Assembly: GCA_030432595.1 (NCBI GenBank)
Contig: JAUIGU010000006.1
Coordinates: 62,001 to 126,000, forward strand
DNA from: Phycisphaerae bacterium
GTDB lineage: Bacteria; Planctomycetota; Phycisphaerae; Phycisphaerales; Phycisphaeraceae
Length of the DNA: 64,000 nucleotides
Reading direction: 5' to 3'
In this document: positions 27,462 through 35,153 of the stretch, one piece after another
Layout: the number at the start of each line of letters is the position of its first letter
Position numbering within the stretch: the stretch's first letter is position 1
Notes under the pieces: generated by a model
Told to the model about the DNA's origin: nothing
Databases searched by the model: none
The model's input: the letters and a program-made list of their open reading frames with translations, nothing else
Program-made: the position numbers and the translations under genes

Positions 27462-28909
27462 GCCTTGGCCCCTCCCGCTTTGGATGCATCAACGCCGAGC
27501 AATCGCCCGCGCGGTTGATCCATGATTTGTCCGTCGCAGACGGCCTTGACACCGTGGAGCCAGACCTGTTCGACGCGGCCAGTCAATACCTCGCCGTCGT
27601 AGGGCGTGACGGGGTGGCGGTGTTCAAGCTCGTCCGCGCGAACGGTCCACTGCGTGTCGGGGTTGAACACCACCAGGTTCGCCGGGTTGCCGGGCGCAAT
27701 GCCGCCCGGGACGCTCATGACGCGGGCCGGGCAGTGGCACCACCATCTGGCAAGGTCGTCGAGCGTGACGCCGCGCCGCCGCGCGTGCGTCCAGGTGACG
27801 GTGGGGCCGACTTGCAGCGAGGCGATGCCGCCCCAAGCTAAGAAGAAGTCGCCCGTGTCCAAAGCCTTCATGCTTGGCGGGCAGGGCGAGTGGTCTGAGG
27901 CGACGAAGTCGAGCGTCCCGTCGCGCAGCGCGTCCCACAACGCCTCGCGGTGCCGCGATTCGCGGATGGGCGGGGCGCACTTGAAGCGCGTGTCGCCGTC
28001 GGGGATGTCGTCGGCGGAAAACGCCAGGTAGTGCGGGCAGGTCTCGGCGGTGACCGGCAGGCCCCGGTGCTTCGCATCGCGAATCAACGCAACGACCTCG
28101 GCGCACGCGACGTGCACGACGTGTAGCGGGCAACTCGTCGCCTCCACGAGGTCGATCAACTCCGTGACCGCGTCGCGCTCGAACGCCGGCGGCCGCGACG
28201 CCAGCCACGCCCGGTGTGACCGTGGGTCGGCCGAGGCAAGCACGCAGGGCAGATCACCGACGCGTTCCGCGTGGGCCAGCAGCGGGACCTTCGGCCGACG
28301 CAGGGCGAGCATCGCCATCGCGTCGGCGAGGGTGTCGTGGTCCACCGCCGGAAACTCGGGCAGCCCGGAATCGCAAAGGAAGCACTTCACACCGAGTACG
28401 CCCGCGTCGAGCAGGGCCGGCAACGCGTCGAGGTTGTCCGGGGTCAGCCCCGCGTACAGACCGACGTCGGTGAAGAGTTTGCCGGTCGCGGCTTGCCGCT
28501 TCCGCGCCAGCGCGTCCATCGTCGTCGTCACCGGCAGGCTGTTCAACGGCATGTCGATCACCGTCGTGATCCCGCCGGCCAGCGCCGCGCGCGTACCGGT
28601 GTCGAAGCCTTCCCACGACTCGTGTGCGGCGTCGGTCGGCCGCGGGTCGTTGAGGTGGACGTGGGCGTCGATGAAACCGGGCAACAGCGCGAGGTCGCCG
28701 AGGTCTTCAGGGCGGACGTTGGCAAGCCGCGGCGGCGGCGGGGCTCCGTCAGCCACGACCGCGGCGATCACGCCGCGCTCGACCGTGACCGTCGCGGCCA
28801 CCGTTCCCGCCGGTGTCACCACGTGCCGGCTGCGCAACGCAAACGTATGGTCTATGGAACCCGCGTCGTGTTTCACGGTGTTATCGTAAGACCTCGCCGC
28901 TTCCAACAC
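27458..28909 (-). CDS. allB: Allantoinase
   Basis: Hydrolyses allantoin to allantoate. The 483-residue cyclic amidohydrolase has PGFIDAHVHLNDPRPT with the metal-binding His-x-His, the lysine-containing GVKCFLCDSGLPEF, CPLHVVHVACAEVV, TAETCPHYLAF, and FVASDHSPCPPSMKALDTG, which carries the last metal Asp. These match allantoinase better than dihydropyrimidinase (ETCPHYL, SDHSPC). The start is uncertain: GTG 28909 is given; GTG 28876 would remove 11 residues and fits the family N-terminus equally well. Divergent from uricase, with only a short gap; coupled to uraD. Confidence 0.92.
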   Translation of the reverse strand: MLEAARSYDNTVKHDAGSIDHTFALRSRHVVTPAGTVAATVTVERGVIAAVVADGAPPPPRLANVRPEDLGDLALLPGFIDAHVHLNDPRPTDAAHESWEGFDTGTRAALAGGITTVIDMPLNSLPVTTTMDALARKRQAATGKLFTDVGLYAGLTPDNLDALPALLDAGVLGVKCFLCDSGLPEFPAVDHDTLADAMAMLALRRPKVPLLAHAERVGDLPCVLASADPRSHRAWLASRPPAFERDAVTELIDLVEATSCPLHVVHVACAEVVALIRDAKHRGLPVTAETCPHYLAFSADDIPDGDTRFKCAPPIRESRHREALWDALRDGTLDFVASDHSPCPPSMKALDTGDFFLAWGGIASLQVGPTVTWTHARRRGVTLDDLARWWCHCPARVMSVPGGIAPGNPANLVVFNPDTQWTVRADELEHRHPVTPYDGEVLTGRVEQVWLHGVKAVCDGQIMDQPRGRLLGVDASKAGGAKA

Positions 28910-28922
28910 AGGGAATCTGCCC

Positions 28923-29786
28923 GTGCCCCAACTCCTCCATCACCACTACGGCAAGCACCGCGTCCGGGTCAGCAAGATCCAGCGCGACCCGTCTACGCCC
29001 CCCTCCGGGCCCGAGGCCCGCCACGACTTTGTCGAGGCCGAGGTCGATGTCGAACTCGAGGGCGGCTTCGAGCAGGCCTACACCGACGGCGACAACACGC
29101 CCGTCGTCGCGACCGACACCGTCCGCAACACGGTCTACGCGCTGGCGATGGATGACCCGTGGGGATCGATCGAGACACTCGGGCTTACGATCGCGCGGCA
29201 CTTTGTCGGCACCTACGACCACGTCAGCCGCGCGACCGTCCGCCTCCGCGAACACCGCTGGCACCGCATCGGCGACCACCCGCACGCGTTCACCGGCAGC
29301 GACGGCGAGACCCCGACCACTACAGTCAGCGTCCAGCGCGACGGCCACGCCTCGGTCACTGCGGGCCTGGACCACCTGATGATCGCCAAGACCACCCAGA
29401 CCGGGTTCGAGAACTTTCACCGCGACGCGTTCCGCAGCCTGCCCGACACGGACGACCGCATCCTCGCCACCGTGCTCAAAGCGCAGTGGGCATTCGATGC
29501 GACGGATCACAACGCCAGCCAATTCAACACCGACCGTGCCGCGATCCGCACGGCCATGTTGAATGCGTTCGGCGACCACTACAGCGTCTCGGTCCAACAA
29601 ACGCTCTACCGGATGGGCGCGGCCGCGCTGGAGGCGTGCCCGCGCATAAGTCAGATCACACTGACGATGCCCAACAAGCACCACCTGCGCTTCGATCTGG
29701 AAAAGATCGGACGCCCCAACGCGAACGTGGTGTTCCACGTCACCGACGAACCGTGCGGGTTCATCGAGGCGACGGTCGGCCGCTGA
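28923..29786 (+). CDS. Urate oxidase (cofactor-independent uricase)
   Basis: Oxidises urate to 5-hydroxyisourate with O2. The 287-residue protein consists of two T-fold modules: HHHYGKHRVRVSKIQRD and DGDNTPVVATDTVRNTVYAL in the first, then LMIAKTTQTGFENFHRD, ATVLKAQWAF and ISQITLTMPNKHHLRFDLEK in the second. The catalytic Lys near the N-terminus, Thr of the VATDT loop, and the His in NKHH are conserved. It is the only rightward gene among leftward allB-uraD-uraH and UAH-allE-allC, and starts with GTG 28923. It probably shares a divergent promoter with allB. Confidence 0.94.
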   Translation: MPQLLHHHYGKHRVRVSKIQRDPSTPPSGPEARHDFVEAEVDVELEGGFEQAYTDGDNTPVVATDTVRNTVYALAMDDPWGSIETLGLTIARHFVGTYDHVSRATVRLREHRWHRIGDHPHAFTGSDGETPTTTVSVQRDGHASVTAGLDHLMIAKTTQTGFENFHRDAFRSLPDTDDRILATVLKAQWAFDATDHNASQFNTDRAAIRTAMLNAFGDHYSVSVQQTLYRMGAAALEACPRISQITLTMPNKHHLRFDLEKIGRPNANVVFHVTDEPCGFIEATVGR

Positions 29787-29821
29787 CATGGCCAAAAACA
29801 CTTAGAAATAAGGTTTATTTG

Positions 29822-31096
29822 TTACGATCCGCTCAGCGTCGCCAGCGTCCTGGCGAGGGTGGCGACGCCTGCTTCGAGGTGCCGGGGCTCCGCGAACTCG
29901 TCGGGTCGGTGGGAGACGCCGCCGCGGCAGGGGATGAACAGCATCGCGGTGGGGAAGCGTGACGCCATGAACAGGCTGTCGTGGTACGCCCGGCTGACCA
30001 TGCCGCGGTGGGTGTAGCCGCCGGCGTCCGCGGCCTCGGCGAGCGCCTCGACGATCGGCCCGTCACAGTCTGCGGGCGGGTCGGCGTTGAGGACGCTGTG
30101 CTCAACCTGCACGTGCCGGCGGGCGGCGATGCGTTGGTTTTCGCCGACGATGGCTTCACAGACCCCGTCGCGGTTGACGCCGTCGATATCGCGCAGGTCC
30201 AACGAGAAGGCGACGCGTGACGGAATCGAGTTGACGGCGTGGGGGTGGATGTCCATCGTGCCGACCGTCGCGACGCAGTCGGGGCTGGGCGAGCTGCGGC
30301 ATAGCTGTTCGATGGCGTGGATCATCTCGGCGGCGGCGCACAGCGCGTCGTGGCGGTCGGGCATGAGCACGGCGCCGGCGTGGCCGCCCTGCCCGGTGAC
30401 GACGAAGTTGATGGTCGATGGCGCGGCGATGGCAAACACACGGCCCAGGTCCAGGCCTTCCTCTTCGAGTTTCGGTCCTTGCTCGATGTGCAACTCGACG
30501 AACGCGGCGTAGGCGTCATCGGATAGCCGGACGCCGGCAAGGTCGCCGTCGTACCCGGCGCGTCGGCGGACGGCGTCGAGCGAGTCACCGGCGTCGTCGG
30601 TCAGTAGCGCGAGTCGGTCTGCGGGGAGTTGCCCAGCCATCGCGCGGGATCCGGTGCAGCCCAGACCGAAACGCGTCGGCTCCTCGGAGGTAAAGAGCAC
30701 GACGTCGATCGGTCTCTTCGCCCTGTGTCCGGCCCGCTGCAAGGCCCGCACGGCTTCGAGCGCGCCCAGGACGCCGACGGTGCCGTCGTACATGCCCGCG
30801 TGCGGGATGGCGTCGATGTGCGAGCCGGACCCCACGGCCGGCGCGTCGGCGTCGCAGCCGTCCGGACACCAGCGCGCGAAGGTGTTGCCGATCGGGTCGA
30901 CGCGGACCGAGAGGCCGGCGTCCCGAAACAACCCGTCGAACCATTGACGCGCAGCGCGGTCTTCGTCGGAGTAGACCACGCGCGTCACGGCCGGCGTCGG
31001 CTCGGGGCAGGAGCTGAACGCGGCGAGCTCGTGCAATTCCGCGACCAGACGGCCGGTATCGATGTAGAGGTTCTTCATCGCGTCCATCATCATCAC
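29822..31096 (-). CDS. Ureidoglycolate amidohydrolase-like M20 peptidase family enzyme
   Basis: A 424-residue Zn/Mn-dependent amidohydrolase. Metal-site motifs GSGSHIDAIPHAGMYDG and LFTSEEPTRFG, and FVELHIEQGPKLEEEGLDLG are typical of the allantoate amidohydrolase/UAH/carbamoylase group. The C-terminal MVSRAYHDSLFMASRFPTAM has SRAYHDS, as I recall for plant ureidoglycolate amidohydrolases, where carbamoylases have SGAGHDA as in the neighbour at 31874. With AllE between the two, this gene fits the last step, ureidoglycolate to glyoxylate, 2 NH3 and CO2. Several start codons in a row (GTG 31096, ATG 31093, 31090, 31087); AllE ends 13 bp upstream. Specificity is inference. Confidence 0.78.
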   Translation of the reverse strand: MMMMDAMKNLYIDTGRLVAELHELAAFSSCPEPTPAVTRVVYSDEDRAARQWFDGLFRDAGLSVRVDPIGNTFARWCPDGCDADAPAVGSGSHIDAIPHAGMYDGTVGVLGALEAVRALQRAGHRAKRPIDVVLFTSEEPTRFGLGCTGSRAMAGQLPADRLALLTDDAGDSLDAVRRRAGYDGDLAGVRLSDDAYAAFVELHIEQGPKLEEEGLDLGRVFAIAAPSTINFVVTGQGGHAGAVLMPDRHDALCAAAEMIHAIEQLCRSSPSPDCVATVGTMDIHPHAVNSIPSRVAFSLDLRDIDGVNRDGVCEAIVGENQRIAARRHVQVEHSVLNADPPADCDGPIVEALAEAADAGGYTHRGMVSRAYHDSLFMASRFPTAMLFIPCRGGVSHRPDEFAEPRHLEAGVATLARTLATLSGS

Positions 31097-31109
31097 GGAA
31101 GAACCCGCG

Positions 31110-31877
31110 TCACAAAGCCGGCCGGTTCACGTTTTTGCTGTAGAGGTACGTCGCCGGCCCGGTGCCGAAGCAGCAGAACCACTGCGGGCAGAACGCGCCC
31201 ATCCAGATCGCGTCGCCGGTGGCGACGGTCTGCCAGTGCGTTTCGGGGCCGCTGCCCAGGCGGTACACGCCGGTGCCTTCGAGCATGAGCAGGCCGTGCT
31301 CGTTCACGTGCGACTCGACCATCGGGAGCGCCGCGCCCGGGTCGAACGTGAAACGGTTGACCTCGAGGTCGAACGCGGCCTCCTGCGGGAGCAGCTTGGC
31401 GAGTCGGGCCGCCGGGTCGCCCAGAAACGGCTCGGCGCGGACGCCACTTGCGTGACCGAAACACGGCTTTGGCGTTGCGGCCACTTCGGTCGCCGCGTAA
31501 CGCTGCTCGTGGACCCAGAGGCGTGACCCGGCCTGACCCGTGATCTCGTGCGTTTGATCGGGCGGCAACCAGGCGTAACCGTCCGCGTCCAACTCGTTTC
31601 CGCCGACCGACGCCTTGCCCTCCAGGACGTAAACAAAGCGTTGACACCCCGGGGGCGCGGCAGTGCTCCGGCTGGTCGATTCGAGCGTGGCCAGATACTG
31701 CGTGAAGTTCGGACCGTTAGCGCCCGTGCCTTGCGCACTGCCCATCGCCGGCGCGATCAGCACAACCCCCTGAGTCTCTTCCCAGCCCGGCAGCGGCGCC
31801 ACGACGTGCGAGTCCGGGCCGATCACCGCGTGGTTCCGGGCCAGGTGGGTGCGCGTGTCTCCGAGCGGTGCGGTCAT
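31110..31877 (-). CDS. allE: (S)-ureidoglycine aminohydrolase (bicupin)
   Basis: Releases ammonia from (S)-ureidoglycine to give (S)-ureidoglycolate, using Mn. The 255-residue bicupin matches AllE: LARNHAVIGPDSHVVAPLPG near the N-terminus, the first cupin (RFVYVLEGKASV, DGYAWLPPDQTHEI), and the second with FDPGAALPMVESHVNEHGLL and the metal-binding His and Glu, then GDAIWMGAFCPQWFCCFG, a signature of the family. ATG 31877 overlaps the allC stop (ATGA), so it is translationally coupled. Longer in-frame ORFs upstream are not needed. Acts in the cytosol between AllC and the UAH-like enzyme. Confidence 0.92.
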   Translation of the reverse strand: MTAPLGDTRTHLARNHAVIGPDSHVVAPLPGWEETQGVVLIAPAMGSAQGTGANGPNFTQYLATLESTSRSTAAPPGCQRFVYVLEGKASVGGNELDADGYAWLPPDQTHEITGQAGSRLWVHEQRYAATEVAATPKPCFGHASGVRAEPFLGDPAARLAKLLPQEAAFDLEVNRFTFDPGAALPMVESHVNEHGLLMLEGTGVYRLGSGPETHWQTVATGDAIWMGAFCPQWFCCFGTGPATYLYSKNVNRPAL

Positions 31878-33163
31878 GGGCGCAATGTACCTTCGTGGCA
31901 CTGGTCGGCGAGCCCGAGCACGTACCGCGTCATCACTTCGACCGCCGTCGCCACGTCGTCGGGCCAGACGCGTTCGTCGGCGTGGTGGCTGACGCCGCCG
32001 GGGTGCCGGACGAAGAGCATGGACACCGGGCCCAAATCCGCGACCGCCACCGCGTCGTGCCCCGCGCCGCTGGGCATCTCGGTGAGCTCGACGCCCGAGG
32101 CCTGCAACGCCTCGACCAGCGCCGCGGTCAGGTTGCCGTCCACATGCGTTGCTTGCTGCGTCTGGTGTTCGACGACCGCAAACCTCACGCCGTCCGCCGC
32201 GGATAAACGCTCGGCCGTCTCGATCAGCGCGTCCACCGCCGCCATGCGAATCTCGTCCTGTGCGTGGCGCACGTCCAGCGACATCTCGACCGCGCCGGGA
32301 ACCACATTGCGCACGTTCGGCCAGACCTCGAACAGCCCGACGGTCGCCCGCAGCTCATCGACCGACCGGCCGTAGTCCTGCACCTCCACCGCCAGCTTCG
32401 CCGCGCACACCAGGGCGTCGCGCCGCTGGTCCATCGGGACGGTGCCCGCGTGCGCCGCGTCGCCCTCAAAACGCAGCCGGACCCGGCTCTGCCCCTGGAT
32501 GCCCGAGACCACGCCGACCGGACGCTTGAGGTGTTCGAGCACGGGCCCCTGCTCCAGGTGCACCTCGGTGTACCCGAGGAACCGCTCGGGGTCGAGCGCG
32601 GCCTTGGGGATCTGGTCGGGGTCGAGCCCGAAGTGCTCGATCGCGCCGTGCAGGGACACGCCGTCGCGGTCACGACGGTTCAGCCACGCCGGGTCGAATG
32701 AGCCCGCCAGCGCGCGGCTGCCGATATAGGGCAGGCCGAACCGCACGCCTTCCTCTTCGCTGAACGCGACGACGTCGATGTGGAACGGCAGCACGGCGCT
32801 CCCCAGGGCCTCAATGACCGCCGACGCGATCAGCACACCCAGCACGCCGTCGTACTTCCCGCCGCCGGGCACGGTGTCGATGTGCGACCCGAGCACGAGC
32901 GTTTTGGTGGTCGCCAGCGAGGGCGACGCCGACCGGTGGCCGATCACGTTGCCCGCGGCATCGACCCGCACGGCCAGGCCCTGCTCCGACATCCACCGGC
33001 GCAGCACCGCGTGGACCGACGCGGTCGCGTCGGAGAGAAACAGCCGCGTGATCCGGCCGGGCTCGTCGGTGTGCTCGGCGAGGCTGTCGCAGCGATCCAT
33101 CACCCGCTGCCCCAACGCCTGGGCGTCAAACCCGTCCGGCAGTCCCGTCGTCAAGGTCCTCAT
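31874..33163 (-). CDS. allC: Allantoate amidohydrolase (M20 family)
   Basis: Probably converts allantoate to (S)-ureidoglycine, NH3 and CO2. The 429-residue enzyme has metal-site motifs VLGSHIDTVPGGGKYDGVLG and AFSEEEGVRFGLPYIGSRAL, dimer/substrate motifs YTEVHLEQGPVLE and GDAAHAGTVPMDQRRDAL, and C-terminal MPSGAGHDAVAVADLGPVSM and HPGGVSHHADE. It resembles both AllC and N-carbamoyl-L-amino acid hydrolase; the position as first gene of an allC-allE-UAH operon decides for AllC. The ATG at 33163 is preceded by a G-run. Divergent from xdhA with a 204-bp control region (33164-33367). Confidence 0.85.
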   Translation of the reverse strand: MRTLTTGLPDGFDAQALGQRVMDRCDSLAEHTDEPGRITRLFLSDATASVHAVLRRWMSEQGLAVRVDAAGNVIGHRSASPSLATTKTLVLGSHIDTVPGGGKYDGVLGVLIASAVIEALGSAVLPFHIDVVAFSEEEGVRFGLPYIGSRALAGSFDPAWLNRRDRDGVSLHGAIEHFGLDPDQIPKAALDPERFLGYTEVHLEQGPVLEHLKRPVGVVSGIQGQSRVRLRFEGDAAHAGTVPMDQRRDALVCAAKLAVEVQDYGRSVDELRATVGLFEVWPNVRNVVPGAVEMSLDVRHAQDEIRMAAVDALIETAERLSAADGVRFAVVEHQTQQATHVDGNLTAALVEALQASGVELTEMPSGAGHDAVAVADLGPVSMLFVRHPGGVSHHADERVWPDDVATAVEVMTRYVLGLADQCHEGTLRP

Positions 33164-33367
33164 CCCCCCACGGTACCGCCTAGGCCTCGATTCTGTCGAT
33201 CACCACCCTGTGAAAACTCGAACATTCCCGGGTTTGCTCGATGTATTTGCCGCCCACCACCGATAGAAAACCATTGACAGCGCCGCCTCCCGGTGCGTAA
33301 CGTTCAAAATGGCGCGTTCGGCCATCAACCCTGCCCGCCGCCCGCCCTTCGCGACCCGCCCAGCCCC

Positions 33368-35113
33368 GTGACGACCACACCCCCTCTGCCAAGCCCGCCC
33401 GCCGACGACGCGATCCGTTTCGCGCTCAACGGCCGTCTCATCGACCTGGCCGGCCGCGACGCGCTGCGGCCGCTCTCCACCCTCCTTCGCGACCGCCTCG
33501 GCTTGACCGGCACCAAGGTCGTCTGCGCCGAGGGCGACTGCGGCGCCTGCACCGTGCTCCTGGGCCGACCCATTGATGGAACATCGCAACGGGAAGAACG
33601 TTTCGATTACCGCCCTGTGGACAGTTGCATCGTGTTCGCGTTCCAGTGCCACGGTGCCCACGTCGTCACCGTCGAAGGCCTGCACCCAACCGCCACAGGC
33701 TGCACCCGTCAGACACGCGACAAGACAAACAAGCCCGGCACAGAGGAGCGCCACGACGAAGTTGCGGGTCCCTGCCATAACGCACTGACCGTCATTCAGA
33801 ATGCACTCGTCCACGGCCACGGCTCCCAGTGCGGCTTCTGCACACCGGGCATCGTCATGGCCCTGCACGCCCTGCGCGAGCGCGGACGGGACCTCTCCGA
33901 GTCCTCCGTCCGCCACGCCCTCTCCGGCAACCTCTGCCGCTGCACGGGGTACCAGCAGATCTTCGACGCCTGCGAAGCACTAAAAGACGTCCAAGACATC
34001 GCCACCCTCGACGACACGTACGACGAGCCTGCGCTGTTGCAGGCTCTGACCAAGAACCAAGGTCAAGGCATCACCCTCACCGCCGAAGTGCCTTGCTCCC
34101 TCACCCTTGAGGGAGAGGGCCGGAGTGAGGGTGAAAGCCACCGCGGCCAGGAACGCAACGGTCAGAGCCACAAAGATCAATCGCGCAACGGGAAGACCCA
34201 CGACGGCGCTTCAGCCGAGCGTTGGATGCACGCTTCATCCTTGCCCACCCGCACCGTAACCCTCCGCCTCCCCGGGACGCTCGACGAAGCGCTGGCCGTC
34301 AAGCGCGAACACCCCGAGGCGCTGGTTGTCGCCGGCGCCACCGACGCCGGCGTCTGGCACAACCACGGCGCACCTTGGCCCGACCACGTCCTGTGCGTCA
34401 CCGCGTTGCCGGGCCTGTCCGCGTGCGACAACAACGGCGACACCCTCGCCCTGGGCGGCGGCGCCACTTGGGACACGATCTCCGACTTCCTGGCCCCGCA
34501 CTTCCCCGCCTTAGCCGAAATCCTCGACCGCTTCGGGTCGCCCCAGATCCGCCAACTCGGCACGATCGCCGGCAACCTCGCCAACGGCTCGCCCATCGCG
34601 GACTCGTTGCCGTTCCTGTTCGTCATGGACGCGGCGGTCGAGGCCCGGTCGTCGTCGCGCGGTTCGCGCCGCATTCCTGTGACCAGTTTCTACACGGGTT
34701 ACAAGCAGAACGTCCTCGAACCCGACGAACTCATCGCCGCCGTCCACGTCCCCAAGCCCGCGGACCACGAACGCCTGCACCTCGAAAAAACGTCCAAGCG
34801 TCGCGACATGGACATCTCAACGTTCACCGCCGCGATCCGCCTGACGCTCGATCAAACGGGCAACACCATCGAAACCGCCGCGGTCGCCATGGGCGGCGTG
34901 GGCCCGGTCGTCGTGCGCCTGCCCAACACCGAAGCGGCGCTAAAAGGTCAACCTTTCAGCGAAGACACCATGCGAATCGCCGGCCAAACCGCCCGCCACG
35001 AGATCGCCCCCATCTCCGACGTGCGCGGTAGCGCCCCCTACCGCTTCCAACTCGCTGAGAACGTCTTCCGCAAAGCCTTCCACCAGTGGAATGAAACACC
35101 CGTGATGACTTGA
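33368..35113 (+). CDS. xdhA: Xanthine dehydrogenase, FeS/FAD subunit
   Basis: Electron-transfer subunit of xanthine dehydrogenase (xanthine + NAD+ to urate). The first [2Fe-2S] centre uses C53, C58, C61 and C87 (CAEGDCGACTVLLG); the second uses C155, C158, C190 and C192 (CGFCTPGIV, LCRCTGYQQI). An FAD-binding domain follows (LVVAGATDAGVW, LGGGATWDTISDF, QIRQLGTIAGNLANGSPIAD) and a CO-dehydrogenase-type C-terminal domain. At 581 residues it exceeds the ~460-490 usual for XdhA because of inserts at residues ~112-137 and ~239-287, the second of repeat DNA. GTG 33368 is chosen at the normal N-terminus; the frame is open to 33293. First gene of xdhABC. Confidence 0.92.
   Translation: MTTTPPLPSPPADDAIRFALNGRLIDLAGRDALRPLSTLLRDRLGLTGTKVVCAEGDCGACTVLLGRPIDGTSQREERFDYRPVDSCIVFAFQCHGAHVVTVEGLHPTATGCTRQTRDKTNKPGTEERHDEVAGPCHNALTVIQNALVHGHGSQCGFCTPGIVMALHALRERGRDLSESSVRHALSGNLCRCTGYQQIFDACEALKDVQDIATLDDTYDEPALLQALTKNQGQGITLTAEVPCSLTLEGEGRSEGESHRGQERNGQSHKDQSRNGKTHDGASAERWMHASSLPTRTVTLRLPGTLDEALAVKREHPEALVVAGATDAGVWHNHGAPWPDHVLCVTALPGLSACDNNGDTLALGGGATWDTISDFLAPHFPALAEILDRFGSPQIRQLGTIAGNLANGSPIADSLPFLFVMDAAVEARSSSRGSRRIPVTSFYTGYKQNVLEPDELIAAVHVPKPADHERLHLEKTSKRRDMDISTFTAAIRLTLDQTGNTIETAAVAMGGVGPVVVRLPNTEAALKGQPFSEDTMRIAGQTARHEIAPISDVRGSAPYRFQLAENVFRKAFHQWNETPVMT
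34096..34133. repeat. Palindromic repeat within xdhA
   Basis: Consists of CTCCCTCACCCTTGAGGGAG, containing CCCTCA-N4-TGAGGG, followed by AGGGCCGGAGTGAGGGTG. This resembles the widespread short palindromes usually found between genes, yet it is read in frame within the linker between the FeS and FAD domains of XdhA. Low-complexity Gln/Asn/Ser/Lys-rich codons continue after it to about 34220. Confidence 0.7.
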
Positions 35114-35153
35114 TTTCCCTGCGTTTCTTGATTTTCCTGCTTTTGCCTCCCCC

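Noticed and set aside
34081-34201. Minus-strand peptide containing LTPALSLKGEG within xdhA
   Set aside because: This sequence is a typical false translation of the palindromic repeat, and xdhA runs in frame across it on the plus strand.
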